The notes under the pieces are model-generated. The model was not told where the DNA came from, searched no databases, and worked only from the letters and a program-made list of their open reading frames with translations. Shown in pieces: positions 27,158 to 36,138 of a stretch of 64,000 nt of DNA. The first letter of the stretch is position 1. Each line of letters begins with the position of its first letter. Source of the DNA: Thiomicrorhabdus sp. 6S3-12 (lineage in GTDB: Bacteria; Pseudomonadota; Gammaproteobacteria; Thiomicrospirales; Thiomicrospiraceae); NCBI RefSeq assembly GCF_017571475.1, contig NZ_JAGETW010000002.1, forward strand, positions 229,752-293,751, given 5' to 3'. Made by a program: the position numbers and the translations under genes.

Positions 27158-27700
27158 ATGCAGTGGTTAAACAATCTGGAGCGTTATGGACTCCTGTCGA
27201 TTTTTCTGCACTGGGTCATGGTTGTTTTGATTGCACTGGCGTATCTGTCGATCGAACTCGAAGATATCTTCGATAAAGGCTCTGCGGGCAGAGAGTTTAT
27301 GGAGTACAGCCATTTTGTCATCGGCCTCTCGGTACTGACTCTGGTCTTATTCCGCCTGCTGGTTAAATGGCTGCAGCAATCGCCGGTGCTCCCGGGCGAT
27401 CCGAATTCCATGCAAACCAAGGCTGCCGGCGGCGTACATATCGGTCTGTATCTGTTTATGGTGCTTATGCCGCTTTTTGGCTGGCTGATTATCAGTGCCG
27501 AAGGCGAACAGGTTATGATTTTCGGTTCCCAGCTGCCGAATTTAATCGGCGAGAGTCATAATGCTGCGGAATTCTTTGAAGAGGTGCACGAGCTGGTCGG
27601 AAACCTGGGCTATTTTATTATCGGGATTCACGCTCTGGCAGCGCTGTGGCACCACTACATTCTGCGCGACGATGTCCTGCGTCGCATGCTGTGGAAATAA
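27158..27700 (+). CDS. Cytochrome b561 (di-heme membrane electron carrier)
   Basis: A 180-residue inner-membrane protein with four hydrophobic helices and His residues placed as in the prokaryotic b561 family: HW in FLHWVMV (helix 1), YSHFVIG (helix 2), HIGLYLF (helix 3) and HALAALWHH (helix 4). It probably carries electrons between quinol and a periplasmic partner; superoxide oxidase activity is known for one Escherichia coli member. The start is ATG 27158, with GGGAGAAG upstream; the ATG at 27140 would place that site inside the gene. Confidence 0.88.
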   Translation: MQWLNNLERYGLLSIFLHWVMVVLIALAYLSIELEDIFDKGSAGREFMEYSHFVIGLSVLTLVLFRLLVKWLQQSPVLPGDPNSMQTKAAGGVHIGLYLFMVLMPLFGWLIISAEGEQVMIFGSQLPNLIGESHNAAEFFEEVHELVGNLGYFIIGIHALAALWHHYILRDDVLRRMLWK

Positions 27701-27782
27701 ATTCCGGCCCGCAAAAGCAGACTGACCAAATGGTCATAATCTGAGAAGGCGACAGAGATCGGCATAGACAGGCATCGGGTCG

Positions 27783-28160
27783 CTATAAACCGCCCATGAT
27801 TTTCGAAATCAAAAAGCCCGCCCAGACAACGGCGGCGATAAAGAACGACAGAAAGACCGCCGCCGAAGCCTGATCTTTCGCCCTGCCCGAGAGCTTGTGA
27901 TAATCGTCGCCGATCCGATCGACGGTCGACTCAATGGCGGTATTGAGCAGCTCTACCAGTAAAACGATCATCAGTACCGCGATCAGAATGGCTCGTTCAA
28001 AGGCGCTTTCGCCGATCCAGAAAGCCAGCGGCAGCAGCAGTACAAACAGGATCACCTCCTGACGGAAAGCCGCCTCATGTTTCCAGGTCGATTTAAACCC
28101 TTTCCAGGAATAACCTGCGGCGTGAACAACCCGTTTGAAACCGCTGTGCGGTGATTTCAT
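27783..28160 (-). CDS. dgkA: Diacylglycerol kinase DgkA
   Basis: Phosphorylates diacylglycerol (by-product of periplasmic glucan or lipid A modification) back to phosphatidic acid. The 125 residues contain the family core ELLNTAIESTVDRIG and KDQASAAVFLS, and three membrane helices. ATG 28160 has AAAGGA upstream and lies 12 bases after the ggt stop codon, so the two genes are probably cotranscribed. Confidence 0.95.
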   Translation of the reverse strand: MKSPHSGFKRVVHAAGYSWKGFKSTWKHEAAFRQEVILFVLLLPLAFWIGESAFERAILIAVLMIVLLVELLNTAIESTVDRIGDDYHKLSGRAKDQASAAVFLSFFIAAVVWAGFLISKIMGGL

Positions 28161-28172
28161 AGTCTTTCCTTT

Positions 28173-30017
28173 TTATTCAAGCACTTTTGCCTGACCGCGG
28201 CCGCGCCAGTCGGCCGCCGCCTGCCAGCCATCTTCGCCACGCCAGATCAGCTGTACATCGCCGAGATAGTTATTGCGCTTAAGCTGATAGCCCATCAGCG
28301 CCAGGTCCTCTTTAACCTCATCGGCAAGATCCGGGTGATAAACAATCAGGTCTTTCGGCAGCAATTGATGATGCACCCGCGGTGCATCGACCGCCTGCTG
28401 AGCGTTCATGTTTTCGTGATACAGATTAATCAGCGTCTGGAAGACTGAGGTAATAATCGTCGAACCGCCCGGCGTACCGACGACCGTTTCGACTTTACCG
28501 TTTTTGAGCACCAGCGTCGGAGACATCGAAGAGAGCATGCGTTTCTGCGGCGCAACTTCGTTGGCCTTGCCGCCAACCACGCCAAACAGATTAGCCACCC
28601 CCGGTTTGGTCGAGAAATCGTCCATTTCGTTATTCATTAAGAACCCGGCCCCGTCAATGACTACGCCGTTGCCGAACGGCATATTCAAAGTATAGGTATT
28701 GGAAACCGCATTCCCGTATGGGTCAATAATCGAAAAGTGCGTCGTTTCCGGCGATTCGATTTTTCCCGGACGGATCGCTTCGGTTTTGGAAATGGCTTCG
28801 AAATTAACTTCCTGTGCCCGGTTTTTCAGATAGTCGGCGGATAACAGCGTGTCAATCGGCACTTCGAAAAAGTCGCTATCGCCGAGATATTCGGCACGGT
28901 CGGCGTACACCCGTTTTTCCAGCTCGGCGTAAAAATGCGCTTTAACGACCGTTTTCGGAAGCCCGGCATGCTCGGCGTGGGCCAAAGCGTCCTGATATTC
29001 GGGCTGTAGAAATTCATACATTTTCAACAGCTGGCCGATGGCGATTCCGCCGGAACTCGGCGGCGGCGCGGAGACGACTTCTCGACCGAACCACTCGACC
29101 TTCACCGGCTCACGCCATTTCGCCTGATAGGCATTCAAATCCTCTAAGGTAATCAAACCGCCGTTGGCCTGATACTGTTTTGCCATCAGCTCGGCCGTTT
29201 TTCCCTGATAAAACCCCTGCGCGCCTTTATCGGCAATTCGCTGTAATGTCTGCGCCAGCTCCGGCTGCTTGAATGTTTTCCCGGCTTCAAGCTGAGCAAA
29301 GTAGCGATTGAAGTTAAGCGGTTCCTGACTCTTATCTGCTACCCATTGCTGATACCATGCTCGGGTTTTTGCCAGATGTTCGGAGACGACAAAACCGTTG
29401 GCGGCCGCATCGATCGCCGGCTGCAAAAGTCGTTGCCACGACAGAGAACCGAATTTGCTATGCGCCTGCCACAATCCCATTACCGTGCCCGGAACACCGG
29501 AAGCCGCATAACCCACAAGAGACTTATAAGGTATCACTTCGCCCTTTTCGTCCAGATAAAGATCGCGAAAAGCCGCCTGAGGAGCCATTTCACGGTAATC
29601 CAGAAACCACGGCTGCTTACTTTCGCCCTGTCCCATCGCCAGAGTCATAAAGCCGCCCCCGCCAAGGTTGCCCGCTTCCGGATAGGTCACGGCCAGCATA
29701 AAGCCGGCTGCTACCGCGGCATCAACGGCATTCCCGCCGTCGGCAAAAACCTTCTCGACCACCTGCGCACTGTAAGTGTCCGGCATCGCATAGGCGCCTT
29801 TAAAAACACCTTTTTGCACGGTCGATGCGGAGTGATTGACCCGCGTCTCTGACGTTTGCTGGAATTTGGAGGGCACAGACATCAGATCCTGAGCATGAAC
29901 GCTCAAGGAAGACAGCGACAAGGCGGTCGCCAGAGCAGCGGATGCAACAGCGGAAGTCAGCAGAGCAAAGAATCCGGTCGGCAGAGGTTTTTGATTTGGT
30001 AATGAGGAGATTTTCAT
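28173..30017 (-). CDS. ggt: Gamma-glutamyltransferase (periplasmic, self-cleaving)
   Basis: Hydrolyses or transfers the gamma-glutamyl group of glutathione in the periplasm. An N-terminal hydrophobic signal of about 42 residues ends in VHAQ. The large-subunit motif GNAVDAAVAAGFMLAVTYPE is followed by GGGGFMT. Autocleavage should occur before the first Thr of TTHFSIID (around residue 423), which becomes the nucleophile; GGSTIITSVFQ near the end belongs to the small subunit. Length 614 is a little above the usual 580. Confidence 0.95.
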   Translation of the reverse strand: MKISSLPNQKPLPTGFFALLTSAVASAALATALSLSSLSVHAQDLMSVPSKFQQTSETRVNHSASTVQKGVFKGAYAMPDTYSAQVVEKVFADGGNAVDAAVAAGFMLAVTYPEAGNLGGGGFMTLAMGQGESKQPWFLDYREMAPQAAFRDLYLDEKGEVIPYKSLVGYAASGVPGTVMGLWQAHSKFGSLSWQRLLQPAIDAAANGFVVSEHLAKTRAWYQQWVADKSQEPLNFNRYFAQLEAGKTFKQPELAQTLQRIADKGAQGFYQGKTAELMAKQYQANGGLITLEDLNAYQAKWREPVKVEWFGREVVSAPPPSSGGIAIGQLLKMYEFLQPEYQDALAHAEHAGLPKTVVKAHFYAELEKRVYADRAEYLGDSDFFEVPIDTLLSADYLKNRAQEVNFEAISKTEAIRPGKIESPETTHFSIIDPYGNAVSNTYTLNMPFGNGVVIDGAGFLMNNEMDDFSTKPGVANLFGVVGGKANEVAPQKRMLSSMSPTLVLKNGKVETVVGTPGGSTIITSVFQTLINLYHENMNAQQAVDAPRVHHQLLPKDLIVYHPDLADEVKEDLALMGYQLKRNNYLGDVQLIWRGEDGWQAAADWRGRGQAKVLE

Positions 30018-30086
30018 AGCAACAATATTCGGTTAACAGACGTTGCCCATTATTCACGCTTGCCGGACAATTGCCAAACCTTATGC

Positions 30087-31196
30087 TCAAAAAACATCGG
30101 TAATCTTTGCCAGATGTGCGGTGAATTGTTCGCTGGCCGAACGCCAGTTAAAGTTATCCACCGATTGCGCAATCCTGTGAGTATCTTTGAGTCGCAGAGC
30201 CTGCTCAATGGCGTAGTGCAGATCGTCATCGAGAAAACCGTTCACCCCATTGCGGACGCTGTCTTTCGGGCCGGTCACATTAAACGCCGCAACCGGCGTA
30301 CCGCAGGCCATGGCCTCGATATTGACGACGCCGAAAGTATCGGTCAGCGACGGAAAAACAAAAACATCCGCTGCCGCATAGCATTTCGCCAACTCGGCTC
30401 CTTTCTTTTTCCCCAGAAACTTAACCTGTGGATAAGTTGTTTGTAACTCGGATAACAGCGGGCCGTCGCCGACAACAATTTTAGTTCCGGGAATATCCAG
30501 ATCAAGAAAAGCCTGAATGTTTTTTTCCGGCGCAACGCGGCCGACATACAGCAGAAAAGGTCGCGACCAATTGCCGTCGAACGGAAAGTCCGCCTCAAGT
30601 TCATCCACCTCATACAGCCGGAAAATCTGGCGATCAACCCCTCTGCTCATAATCTCCACCGGAGAAAAACCCTGCTCTTCAAGCTCTTCGCGAATCGATA
30701 GCGCCGGAACAAAGGTGGTCTGCGCCGGTTGGTGAAAACGGTATAGCAGTTTGTAAATCCATTTTTCGGAAATAAACGGTAAACGCTGACGGATATACTG
30801 GGGATATTTGGTGTGGTAGGCGGTGGTAAAAGGCCAGTTATTTTTCAACGCCAGCGCGCGTACTTTCCATCCCAGCGTGCCTTCGGTCGCGATATGAATC
30901 GCATCCGGCTGAAAAGCGCGAATGCGCGCTTCCAGATCCGGCGCGCGCGTCACCAGACGGATTTCCGGATAGGTCGGCAGAGGAAAGGTCTTATAGTTTT
31001 CCGGATTGATGACCTCGACGGCCATACCCTGAAGACGCAGTTCTTCGATCAGATGCGATAAAGTCGTGACGACCCCGTTGACCTGAGGGTACCAGGCATC
31101 CGTCACCAGAAGCAGTCTGCGGATTGTTTTATCCGACGCCGCTACGGCAGAAAGCGTAAAGGTTTCGTCAGGAGCGAAAAATCTTGAATTAAGCAT
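30087..31196 (-). CDS. Glycosyltransferase family 4
   Basis: A GT-B retaining glycosyltransferase of 369 residues. The N-terminal domain has LLLVTDAWYPQVNGVV and the acceptor-side YHTKYPQY. The C-terminal domain has YVGRVAPEKN, KIVVGDGP and the donor-binding DTFGVVNIEAMACGTPVAA. The N-terminal pattern is the one seen in GT4 enzymes acting on lipid or mannosyl acceptors such as diacylglycerol. The substrate is not determined. It lies 69 bases upstream of ggt on the same strand. Confidence 0.88.
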   Translation of the reverse strand: MLNSRFFAPDETFTLSAVAASDKTIRRLLLVTDAWYPQVNGVVTTLSHLIEELRLQGMAVEVINPENYKTFPLPTYPEIRLVTRAPDLEARIRAFQPDAIHIATEGTLGWKVRALALKNNWPFTTAYHTKYPQYIRQRLPFISEKWIYKLLYRFHQPAQTTFVPALSIREELEEQGFSPVEIMSRGVDRQIFRLYEVDELEADFPFDGNWSRPFLLYVGRVAPEKNIQAFLDLDIPGTKIVVGDGPLLSELQTTYPQVKFLGKKKGAELAKCYAAADVFVFPSLTDTFGVVNIEAMACGTPVAAFNVTGPKDSVRNGVNGFLDDDLHYAIEQALRLKDTHRIAQSVDNFNWRSASEQFTAHLAKITDVF

Positions 31197-31282
31197 AGGG
31201 CGCTGAACTCAATTAATAAATTGGGTTCAGCTTAGCGAGAGCAGATGACAGTTTGATTAAACAATTAAGAAAACTGTGCGGC

Positions 31283-31942
31283 TTATTTTGCCGGATCGAT
31301 CTGTCCGCCGAGACTGTTATTGCAGCGGAACCAGCCGGCAATACTGACACGCGGCTGTTGTGTCGGCAAGACTTCGTGCGGAAGGTTTTCACTCATAAAG
31401 ATCGCCAGACGCCCAATTTGCGGCGTGACACTGGCCAGAACGGTTTGCTGCTGATCATCGTCCGGATAAAGAAGCAGCTCTCCGCCCCACTGTTTATCCC
31501 ATTCAGGATTAAGATACAGTACCGTCGTCAGGATACGGTTGGCCGCGCCTTTAAAGCTGTCTCTGTGACGCTTATAAAAATCGCCTTTATCGTACAGCGC
31601 AAAATGCGCCTCGTATTCAAACAGGCCGAGGAAAAGCGCCCGGTTGATCTGAAACTGCAGTTCGGCCATCATTTTCAGATAGAGAATCTGCGAGGTGGTA
31701 TTACCGTCCAGCCATTTAATCTTATCGCGGCGAACGTCGCTTTTCAGTTGATGATCGTCACCGCGCCCGATGCCGGCTTTGTACATCTCACCTTCCTGTT
31801 CGAGCTGTTGAACTTCGTTCAACAGAGCCAGACACAGAGCTTGCGGAATAGCATCATCCCAGATATAAAACCCCTGCTCCACCAGAGAGTCGAGCATCTC
31901 ATTTAACAGAGACTCTTGCCACTGCCAATCAAAAGCTTCCAT
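31283..31942 (-). CDS. 2-oxoglutarate/Fe(II)-dependent oxygenase (prolyl-hydroxylase-like)
   Basis: A 219-residue protein with the double-stranded beta-helix iron site: His126-x-Asp128 (KRHRDSF) and His189 (LPHEV), with Arg198 to bind 2-oxoglutarate, followed by GWFR. This matches the SM-20/prolyl 4-hydroxylase-like group. In bacteria some members hydroxylate EF-Tu or ribosomal proteins; the target here is unknown. Stands alone with short gaps on both sides. Confidence 0.87.
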   Translation of the reverse strand: MEAFDWQWQESLLNEMLDSLVEQGFYIWDDAIPQALCLALLNEVQQLEQEGEMYKAGIGRGDDHQLKSDVRRDKIKWLDGNTTSQILYLKMMAELQFQINRALFLGLFEYEAHFALYDKGDFYKRHRDSFKGAANRILTTVLYLNPEWDKQWGGELLLYPDDDQQQTVLASVTPQIGRLAIFMSENLPHEVLPTQQPRVSIAGWFRCNNSLGGQIDPAK

Positions 31943-32079
31943 TTTCCGCCTAACCCGATTATAAAAAGTGCGCGAATTATGCGCCTAAGCCACTGTTTTG
32001 GCAATAAAAATCGAATCGAAAAATGGCTGTTTTTCAAGCCGGGGATAAAACGGCCAATAAGGCGCCCTGCAAAGGGAAT

Positions 32080-34128
32080 CTAGTGTGAAGAGGAAGGTCT
32101 CTGTTCAAGTGTGGTTTGCAAAGTGAATCGGGGCAATGGCGCTTCGAGATTAAGGGCAATGGCCAGAATCAGTTCTTCTTCCGCTTCGGTCAGGACTCCG
32201 TCTTTTTCCACCAGCGCCACCATCGCCTTAAGCAGTTCGCCTTTCAGCGTCCAATCCAGCTGTTGAAGGCGATTCACGGCCCGTTGGACCTGTTGCTCGT
32301 CAAGTTGCTCGGTGGGGATCAGCGGTATCGCTTCGATATCATGAATACCGAGCAGAGATAGTGCGTGCCGATAATCGTTTTCCGGAACGGCGCTTAGAGC
32401 AATCCGTCGGCTCATATAGGAAAACAGCAACTGCAATTCAGGCTGCACAATGCGCCAGCGGCGAATACGACTGCGTGCAACTTGCTTTAATCCCAGATTA
32501 GCCTGCAGATAGTGATTAATCAATCCGAGTAACGCCGTTTCAAAGAGGGTCACCTTGCGGTCAAACGCCACCGTTTCATCAAGCAGTTCAGCAAACTGCC
32601 GGTACTGAACCTCGGACAGTACTTTTAGCGCCGGCATCCCAAGTTCGATTAACAGCAGGCGGTTGATTTGTCCAAGCGACTGCAAACGCTGTAGTTGCTG
32701 AATGACCAGCGAATCCAACCCGTCAATCGAACGCCAATGTTGCTTATTTTCAGCATTCAACTGGGCTGCAAACTCTGCGACTAAAGACGGCGCCGAATAA
32801 GCTTTATCATGCAGTGCGCCATATTGTCTGGCGAGCAACACCGCAAAAACCAGTGCCATCGCATCCAAGGGTTCATTGAGCGAGGCCAAAAGTGCTTCGA
32901 GCTGCGCTTTTTGCGAGGTTCCGGGTTCTTTTCCGTTCTGTGTCAGCAAAGGTAAAAGCAGCGCCAGATTCTGCACAGACTCCAGCTGCAGGTCTGTGAG
33001 CGGATTTCCTGTTAAAGCTTTGGCGGCGGCTGAGGATGAATCGTCATCACTCTGTTCTGCATCGAAGTGCGTATTGGTTTCATGCAGCGGAAGCCCTTCC
33101 AGCGTTTCGCCGTTCCAGTTCGGGTAAATACGCTGTAAACGTTCTTCAAGCGGCGGATGGGTCGCATACCAGTGAAAACGTTTGAATAACGCCTGAGCAA
33201 AAAACAGGTGCGCCACTTCTTCGAGATTATCCGCCCGCAGATAAGAGCGCCCCTGAGCATGAGCCAGGACTTTTAAAGCCCCGCCGATGCCATCCGGGTT
33301 GCGGGTAAACTGCAAAGAGCTGGCATCGGCCAGAAACTCCCTCTGACGGCTGATTCCCGCCTGCAGAAGACGCGAGAAAATTTCGCCGAACCAACCCAGA
33401 AAACGCAGCAGCAAACCGACCAGAACAATCACCCCGCCGCTGCGGTTACTTCTGCGCGACGAGTGGTAACGTCGTCGCCCCGGCGACAGAAAGCGCCCGA
33501 CCGAGCCGATAAACTCGATACCGTGCAACAGCATAATCAGACGAAGATTAAGACGCATATCGCCATTGAGAATATGGCTGAACTCGTGCCCGATAACGCC
33601 TTGCAACTGATCGCGGTTAAGCCGTTCCAGAGCGCCGCGGGTCACGGTAATGACTGCATCCGAGGGGTACAGACCTGCGGCAAAGGCGTTGATGGAGGTT
33701 TCCTCGGGCAGCAGATAGAGCTGCGGCACTGGCATATTGGCGGCAATCGCCATTTCCTGAACGATATTTAACGCCCGTCGCTGCAGCGGATGCTGGCTGT
33801 TCTGCGGCACCAGACGTGCTCCGAGCTGAACGGCGACCGCCTCCCCTCCTTTGGATAATTCACGCCCTTTAAGATAGGAACTCAGCGCCGCGCCGAAGAA
33901 AATGAATCCGCTCATGCCAAGCAAGATCGGCCAGTTATCCAAGGTATAAACTGAACCCGCCAGATACTGCGAATCGAGCCGGATTGCATGCGCGCCGGTA
34001 AAAAGCGGAATCAGCAGCATCAATACCAGAGAACTGAGAACGGAAATAAACAGCAGGATCATGACATACCAGAACACCAGCCAGCGTGTCCGGCTTCGGG
34101 CCTGATCCTGTGCGCCGAAAAAATCCAT
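32080..34128 (-). CDS. M48 membrane metallopeptidase (HtpX-like) with long C-terminal domain
   Basis: Zinc-dependent inner-membrane protease. Two hydrophobic helices (about 16-43 and 68-84) precede the catalytic motif HEFSH at 181-185, and a third hydrophobic stretch follows at about 232-248. The remaining 430 residues form a helical extension not found in HtpX, which is about 290 residues long. The gene follows lemA by 25 bases; the LemA-M48 pair is a known recurring arrangement. Confidence 0.9.
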   Translation of the reverse strand: MDFFGAQDQARSRTRWLVFWYVMILLFISVLSSLVLMLLIPLFTGAHAIRLDSQYLAGSVYTLDNWPILLGMSGFIFFGAALSSYLKGRELSKGGEAVAVQLGARLVPQNSQHPLQRRALNIVQEMAIAANMPVPQLYLLPEETSINAFAAGLYPSDAVITVTRGALERLNRDQLQGVIGHEFSHILNGDMRLNLRLIMLLHGIEFIGSVGRFLSPGRRRYHSSRRSNRSGGVIVLVGLLLRFLGWFGEIFSRLLQAGISRQREFLADASSLQFTRNPDGIGGALKVLAHAQGRSYLRADNLEEVAHLFFAQALFKRFHWYATHPPLEERLQRIYPNWNGETLEGLPLHETNTHFDAEQSDDDSSSAAAKALTGNPLTDLQLESVQNLALLLPLLTQNGKEPGTSQKAQLEALLASLNEPLDAMALVFAVLLARQYGALHDKAYSAPSLVAEFAAQLNAENKQHWRSIDGLDSLVIQQLQRLQSLGQINRLLLIELGMPALKVLSEVQYRQFAELLDETVAFDRKVTLFETALLGLINHYLQANLGLKQVARSRIRRWRIVQPELQLLFSYMSRRIALSAVPENDYRHALSLLGIHDIEAIPLIPTEQLDEQQVQRAVNRLQQLDWTLKGELLKAMVALVEKDGVLTEAEEELILAIALNLEAPLPRFTLQTTLEQRPSSSH

Positions 34129-34153
34129 GCTTTACACTTTCAGCAACTGAAGG

Positions 34154-34747
34154 CTAGAACTGAACTTTCGGTGCCTGCTGAATCTGTTCCTTATCGACAA
34201 ATTCCAAAAGCGTGGCATCGAGCGGATGACCGAAAGTCGCCGCAAACAGAATCGGCGGAAAACTCTGACGATAGGCGTTATAGAACATCACCGCGTCATT
34301 GAACGCCTGTCGGGCAAAAGCGATGCGGTTTTCGGTGGAAGAGAGTTCTTCATTGAGCTGCATCATGGTCTGGTTGGTTTTCAAATCGGGATAGGCTTCA
34401 ACCAGAACATTAAAGCCGCTCAGGGAACTTTGCAGTTTCGCTTCGGCCTGCTGGAAGTTCTGCATCGCCTTTGCATCACCGGGATTGTTGGCGGCCTGCT
34501 GCAGCGCGGCGTGCGCGAGATTACGCGCCGCAATCACTTCCGTCAGCGTCTGGCGCTCGTGCTGCATCGCCTGCTTGGCCACTTCGATCAGATTGGGAAT
34601 CAGGTCGTAGCGACGTTTCATCTGCACATCAATTTGCGCGAACGCATTCTGATAACGGTTTTTCAGTTTGACCAGCTGATTGTAGATCACGATCAGGTAC
34701 AGAGCGATCGCGATAATAATAAAAAGAATCACCAGCAAGGTTGTCAT
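34154..34747 (-). CDS. lemA: LemA family protein
   Basis: A 197-residue membrane-anchored helical protein. It has an N-terminal membrane helix (3-24), then the LemA core: NRYQNAFAQIDVQMKRRYDLIPNLIEVAK, SGFNVLVEAYPDLKTNQ and FARQAFNDAVMFYNAYRQSFP. The function is unknown; it usually occurs beside M48 peptidases, as here. It probably forms an operon with the downstream peptidase gene. Confidence 0.93.
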   Translation of the reverse strand: MTTLLVILFIIIAIALYLIVIYNQLVKLKNRYQNAFAQIDVQMKRRYDLIPNLIEVAKQAMQHERQTLTEVIAARNLAHAALQQAANNPGDAKAMQNFQQAEAKLQSSLSGFNVLVEAYPDLKTNQTMMQLNEELSSTENRIAFARQAFNDAVMFYNAYRQSFPPILFAATFGHPLDATLLEFVDKEQIQQAPKVQF

Positions 34748-34970
34748 AAGCGCCTCATATTCTTAACATTTTTCAATTCAAATCAGAATACTCAACGGCA
34801 TGGAAATTCACAAGCACCCCCGCTCGAAAAGTTGGTCTGGCGCAACTTGTACACACCCCCGACTACCTAAAGTCTTAAGCGAATAGTCATGCTTAAAAGT
34901 GCGCAAACCGGACAGGCTTCATATTAGAATGTGACAAACGCAGTTTTCAACTTGAAAAAGGATCAACGCA

Positions 34971-35606
34971 ATGAAATTAAAATCATGGATTCAAAGTGCT
35001 CTTCTGGTAACGGTCTGTTCCCTTGGCGCCCAGACTCCGGTCATGGCCGAAGACGATGTCGATTCAGCCGACTCCGACGGCCAGTTCATCAAGCGCACCA
35101 CGGACAAGGATTATGATGAAACCATCCGCGCCTTTAAGAACGCCCCTAAATCCGCGGCATTTTTCGATCACGCCTACGGCTATGCTATTTTTCCAGTTGT
35201 CGGTAAGGTCGGTTTTGTCATCGGCGGTGCTTACGGCGAAGGACGCGTCTATAAACAGGGCAACTTTACCGGTATGACGAAATTGACTCAGGCTTCACTC
35301 GGCTTTCAGTTCGGCGGACAGGCGTACAGCGAAATCATCTTTTTCCAGGATCAGCGCGCTTATGACGAATTCGTCAGCGGCAGCTTTGAATTCGGCGCTC
35401 AAGCCTCTGCGGTGGTCATTACCGCCGGTGTTTCCGGAGAAGCCTCAACCAAAGGGACTTCCGCAACCGCTAATGCCGGAGACAAATACGTCGCCGCCGA
35501 CGGTCAGTACTACAAAGGCATGGCCGTATTTAATCTGGTCAAAGCCGGTCTGATGTACGAAGCGGCAATCAGCGGTCAGAAATTCAGTTTCGACCCGGCT
35601 CACTAA
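34971..35606 (+). CDS. SYLF-domain (Ysc84-like) lipid-binding protein, secreted
   Basis: A 211-residue protein with a cleavable signal peptide ending PVMA-ED. The SYLF/DUF500 domain follows: FDHAYGYAIFPVVGKVGFVIGGAYGEGRVY, then FQFGGQAYSEIIFF. Eukaryotic SYLF domains bind phosphoinositides; bacterial forms are periplasmic or envelope proteins with no fixed role. ATG 34971 is preceded by AAGGA. A bidirectional terminator follows. Confidence 0.88.
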   Translation: MKLKSWIQSALLVTVCSLGAQTPVMAEDDVDSADSDGQFIKRTTDKDYDETIRAFKNAPKSAAFFDHAYGYAIFPVVGKVGFVIGGAYGEGRVYKQGNFTGMTKLTQASLGFQFGGQAYSEIIFFQDQRAYDEFVSGSFEFGAQASAVVITAGVSGEASTKGTSATANAGDKYVAADGQYYKGMAVFNLVKAGLMYEAAISGQKFSFDPAH

Positions 35607-35628
35607 GCAAAATCAGCCGAAAACAAAA

Positions 35629-35650
35629 AAGCCGCATTTAAGCGGCTTTT
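35629..35650. terminator. Bidirectional rho-independent terminator
   Basis: GCCGC (35631-35635) pairs with GCGGC (35642-35646), extended by A/T pairs on both flanks. The hairpin is followed by a T-run on both strands. It ends the SYLF gene (plus) and the parvulin gene (minus), which converge here. Confidence 0.88.
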
Positions 35651-35672
35651 CTTTTTCTGAAGGCAATCTCAA

Positions 35673-35951
35673 TTAACTGCGGCTGGTCACTTCAACCAAA
35701 TGATAGCCGAACTGAGTTTTAACCGGCCCTTCCACTGAACCGATATCGGCGCTAAACACAACCTTATCGAATTCCGGAACCATCATGCCCGGACCGAACT
35801 GTCCAAGGTCGCCACCGTTTTGACCGGACGGACACTGAGAATTGGCTTTGGCCACTTCCGCGAAGTCTGCTCCGTCAAGAATCTGCTGCTTTAATTCATT
35901 ACATTTTTCTTCGCTGTCTACCAGAATGTGGCGTGCGGTTGCTAAGGCCAT
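35673..35951 (-). CDS. ppiC: Peptidyl-prolyl cis-trans isomerase, small parvulin (PpiC type)
   Basis: A 92-residue cytoplasmic parvulin: ATARHILVDSEEKCNELKQQI, then SGQNGGDLGQFGPGMMVPEFDKVVF and a C-terminal KTQFGYHLVEVTSR. It consists of the isomerase domain only, the usual size for PpiC. The start is ATG 35951 with AAAGGA upstream; the longer reading to 36041 has no support. Confidence 0.95.
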   Translation of the reverse strand: MALATARHILVDSEEKCNELKQQILDGADFAEVAKANSQCPSGQNGGDLGQFGPGMMVPEFDKVVFSADIGSVEGPVKTQFGYHLVEVTSRS

Positions 35952-36125
35952 AGTTTTTCCTTTGTCTCTTTTGTTATTGGTCAGTGATCGCCGATTTTTA
36001 TATCGTTGAACGCTTTCAGGATCAATATAAGGACAAAGCACTTTTTTTCAAGCCTGTTCCTAAGCAAATCTTCCGGCGCGCAGATTCCATAAACAATTCT
36101 TTTACCCAAAATTTGAGTCAGCTTT

Positions 36126-36131
36126 TATAAT
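36126..36131 (+). promoter_or_regulatory. Perfect -10 box 7 bp before the HMG-CoA reductase start
   Basis: TATAAT ends 7 bases before the ATG at 36139, which would place transcription initiation at or within a base of the start codon. The -35 region is poor (TTTACC about 19 bases upstream). There is no ribosome binding site between the box and the ATG. Confidence 0.5.
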
Positions 36132-36138
36132 AGCGCCT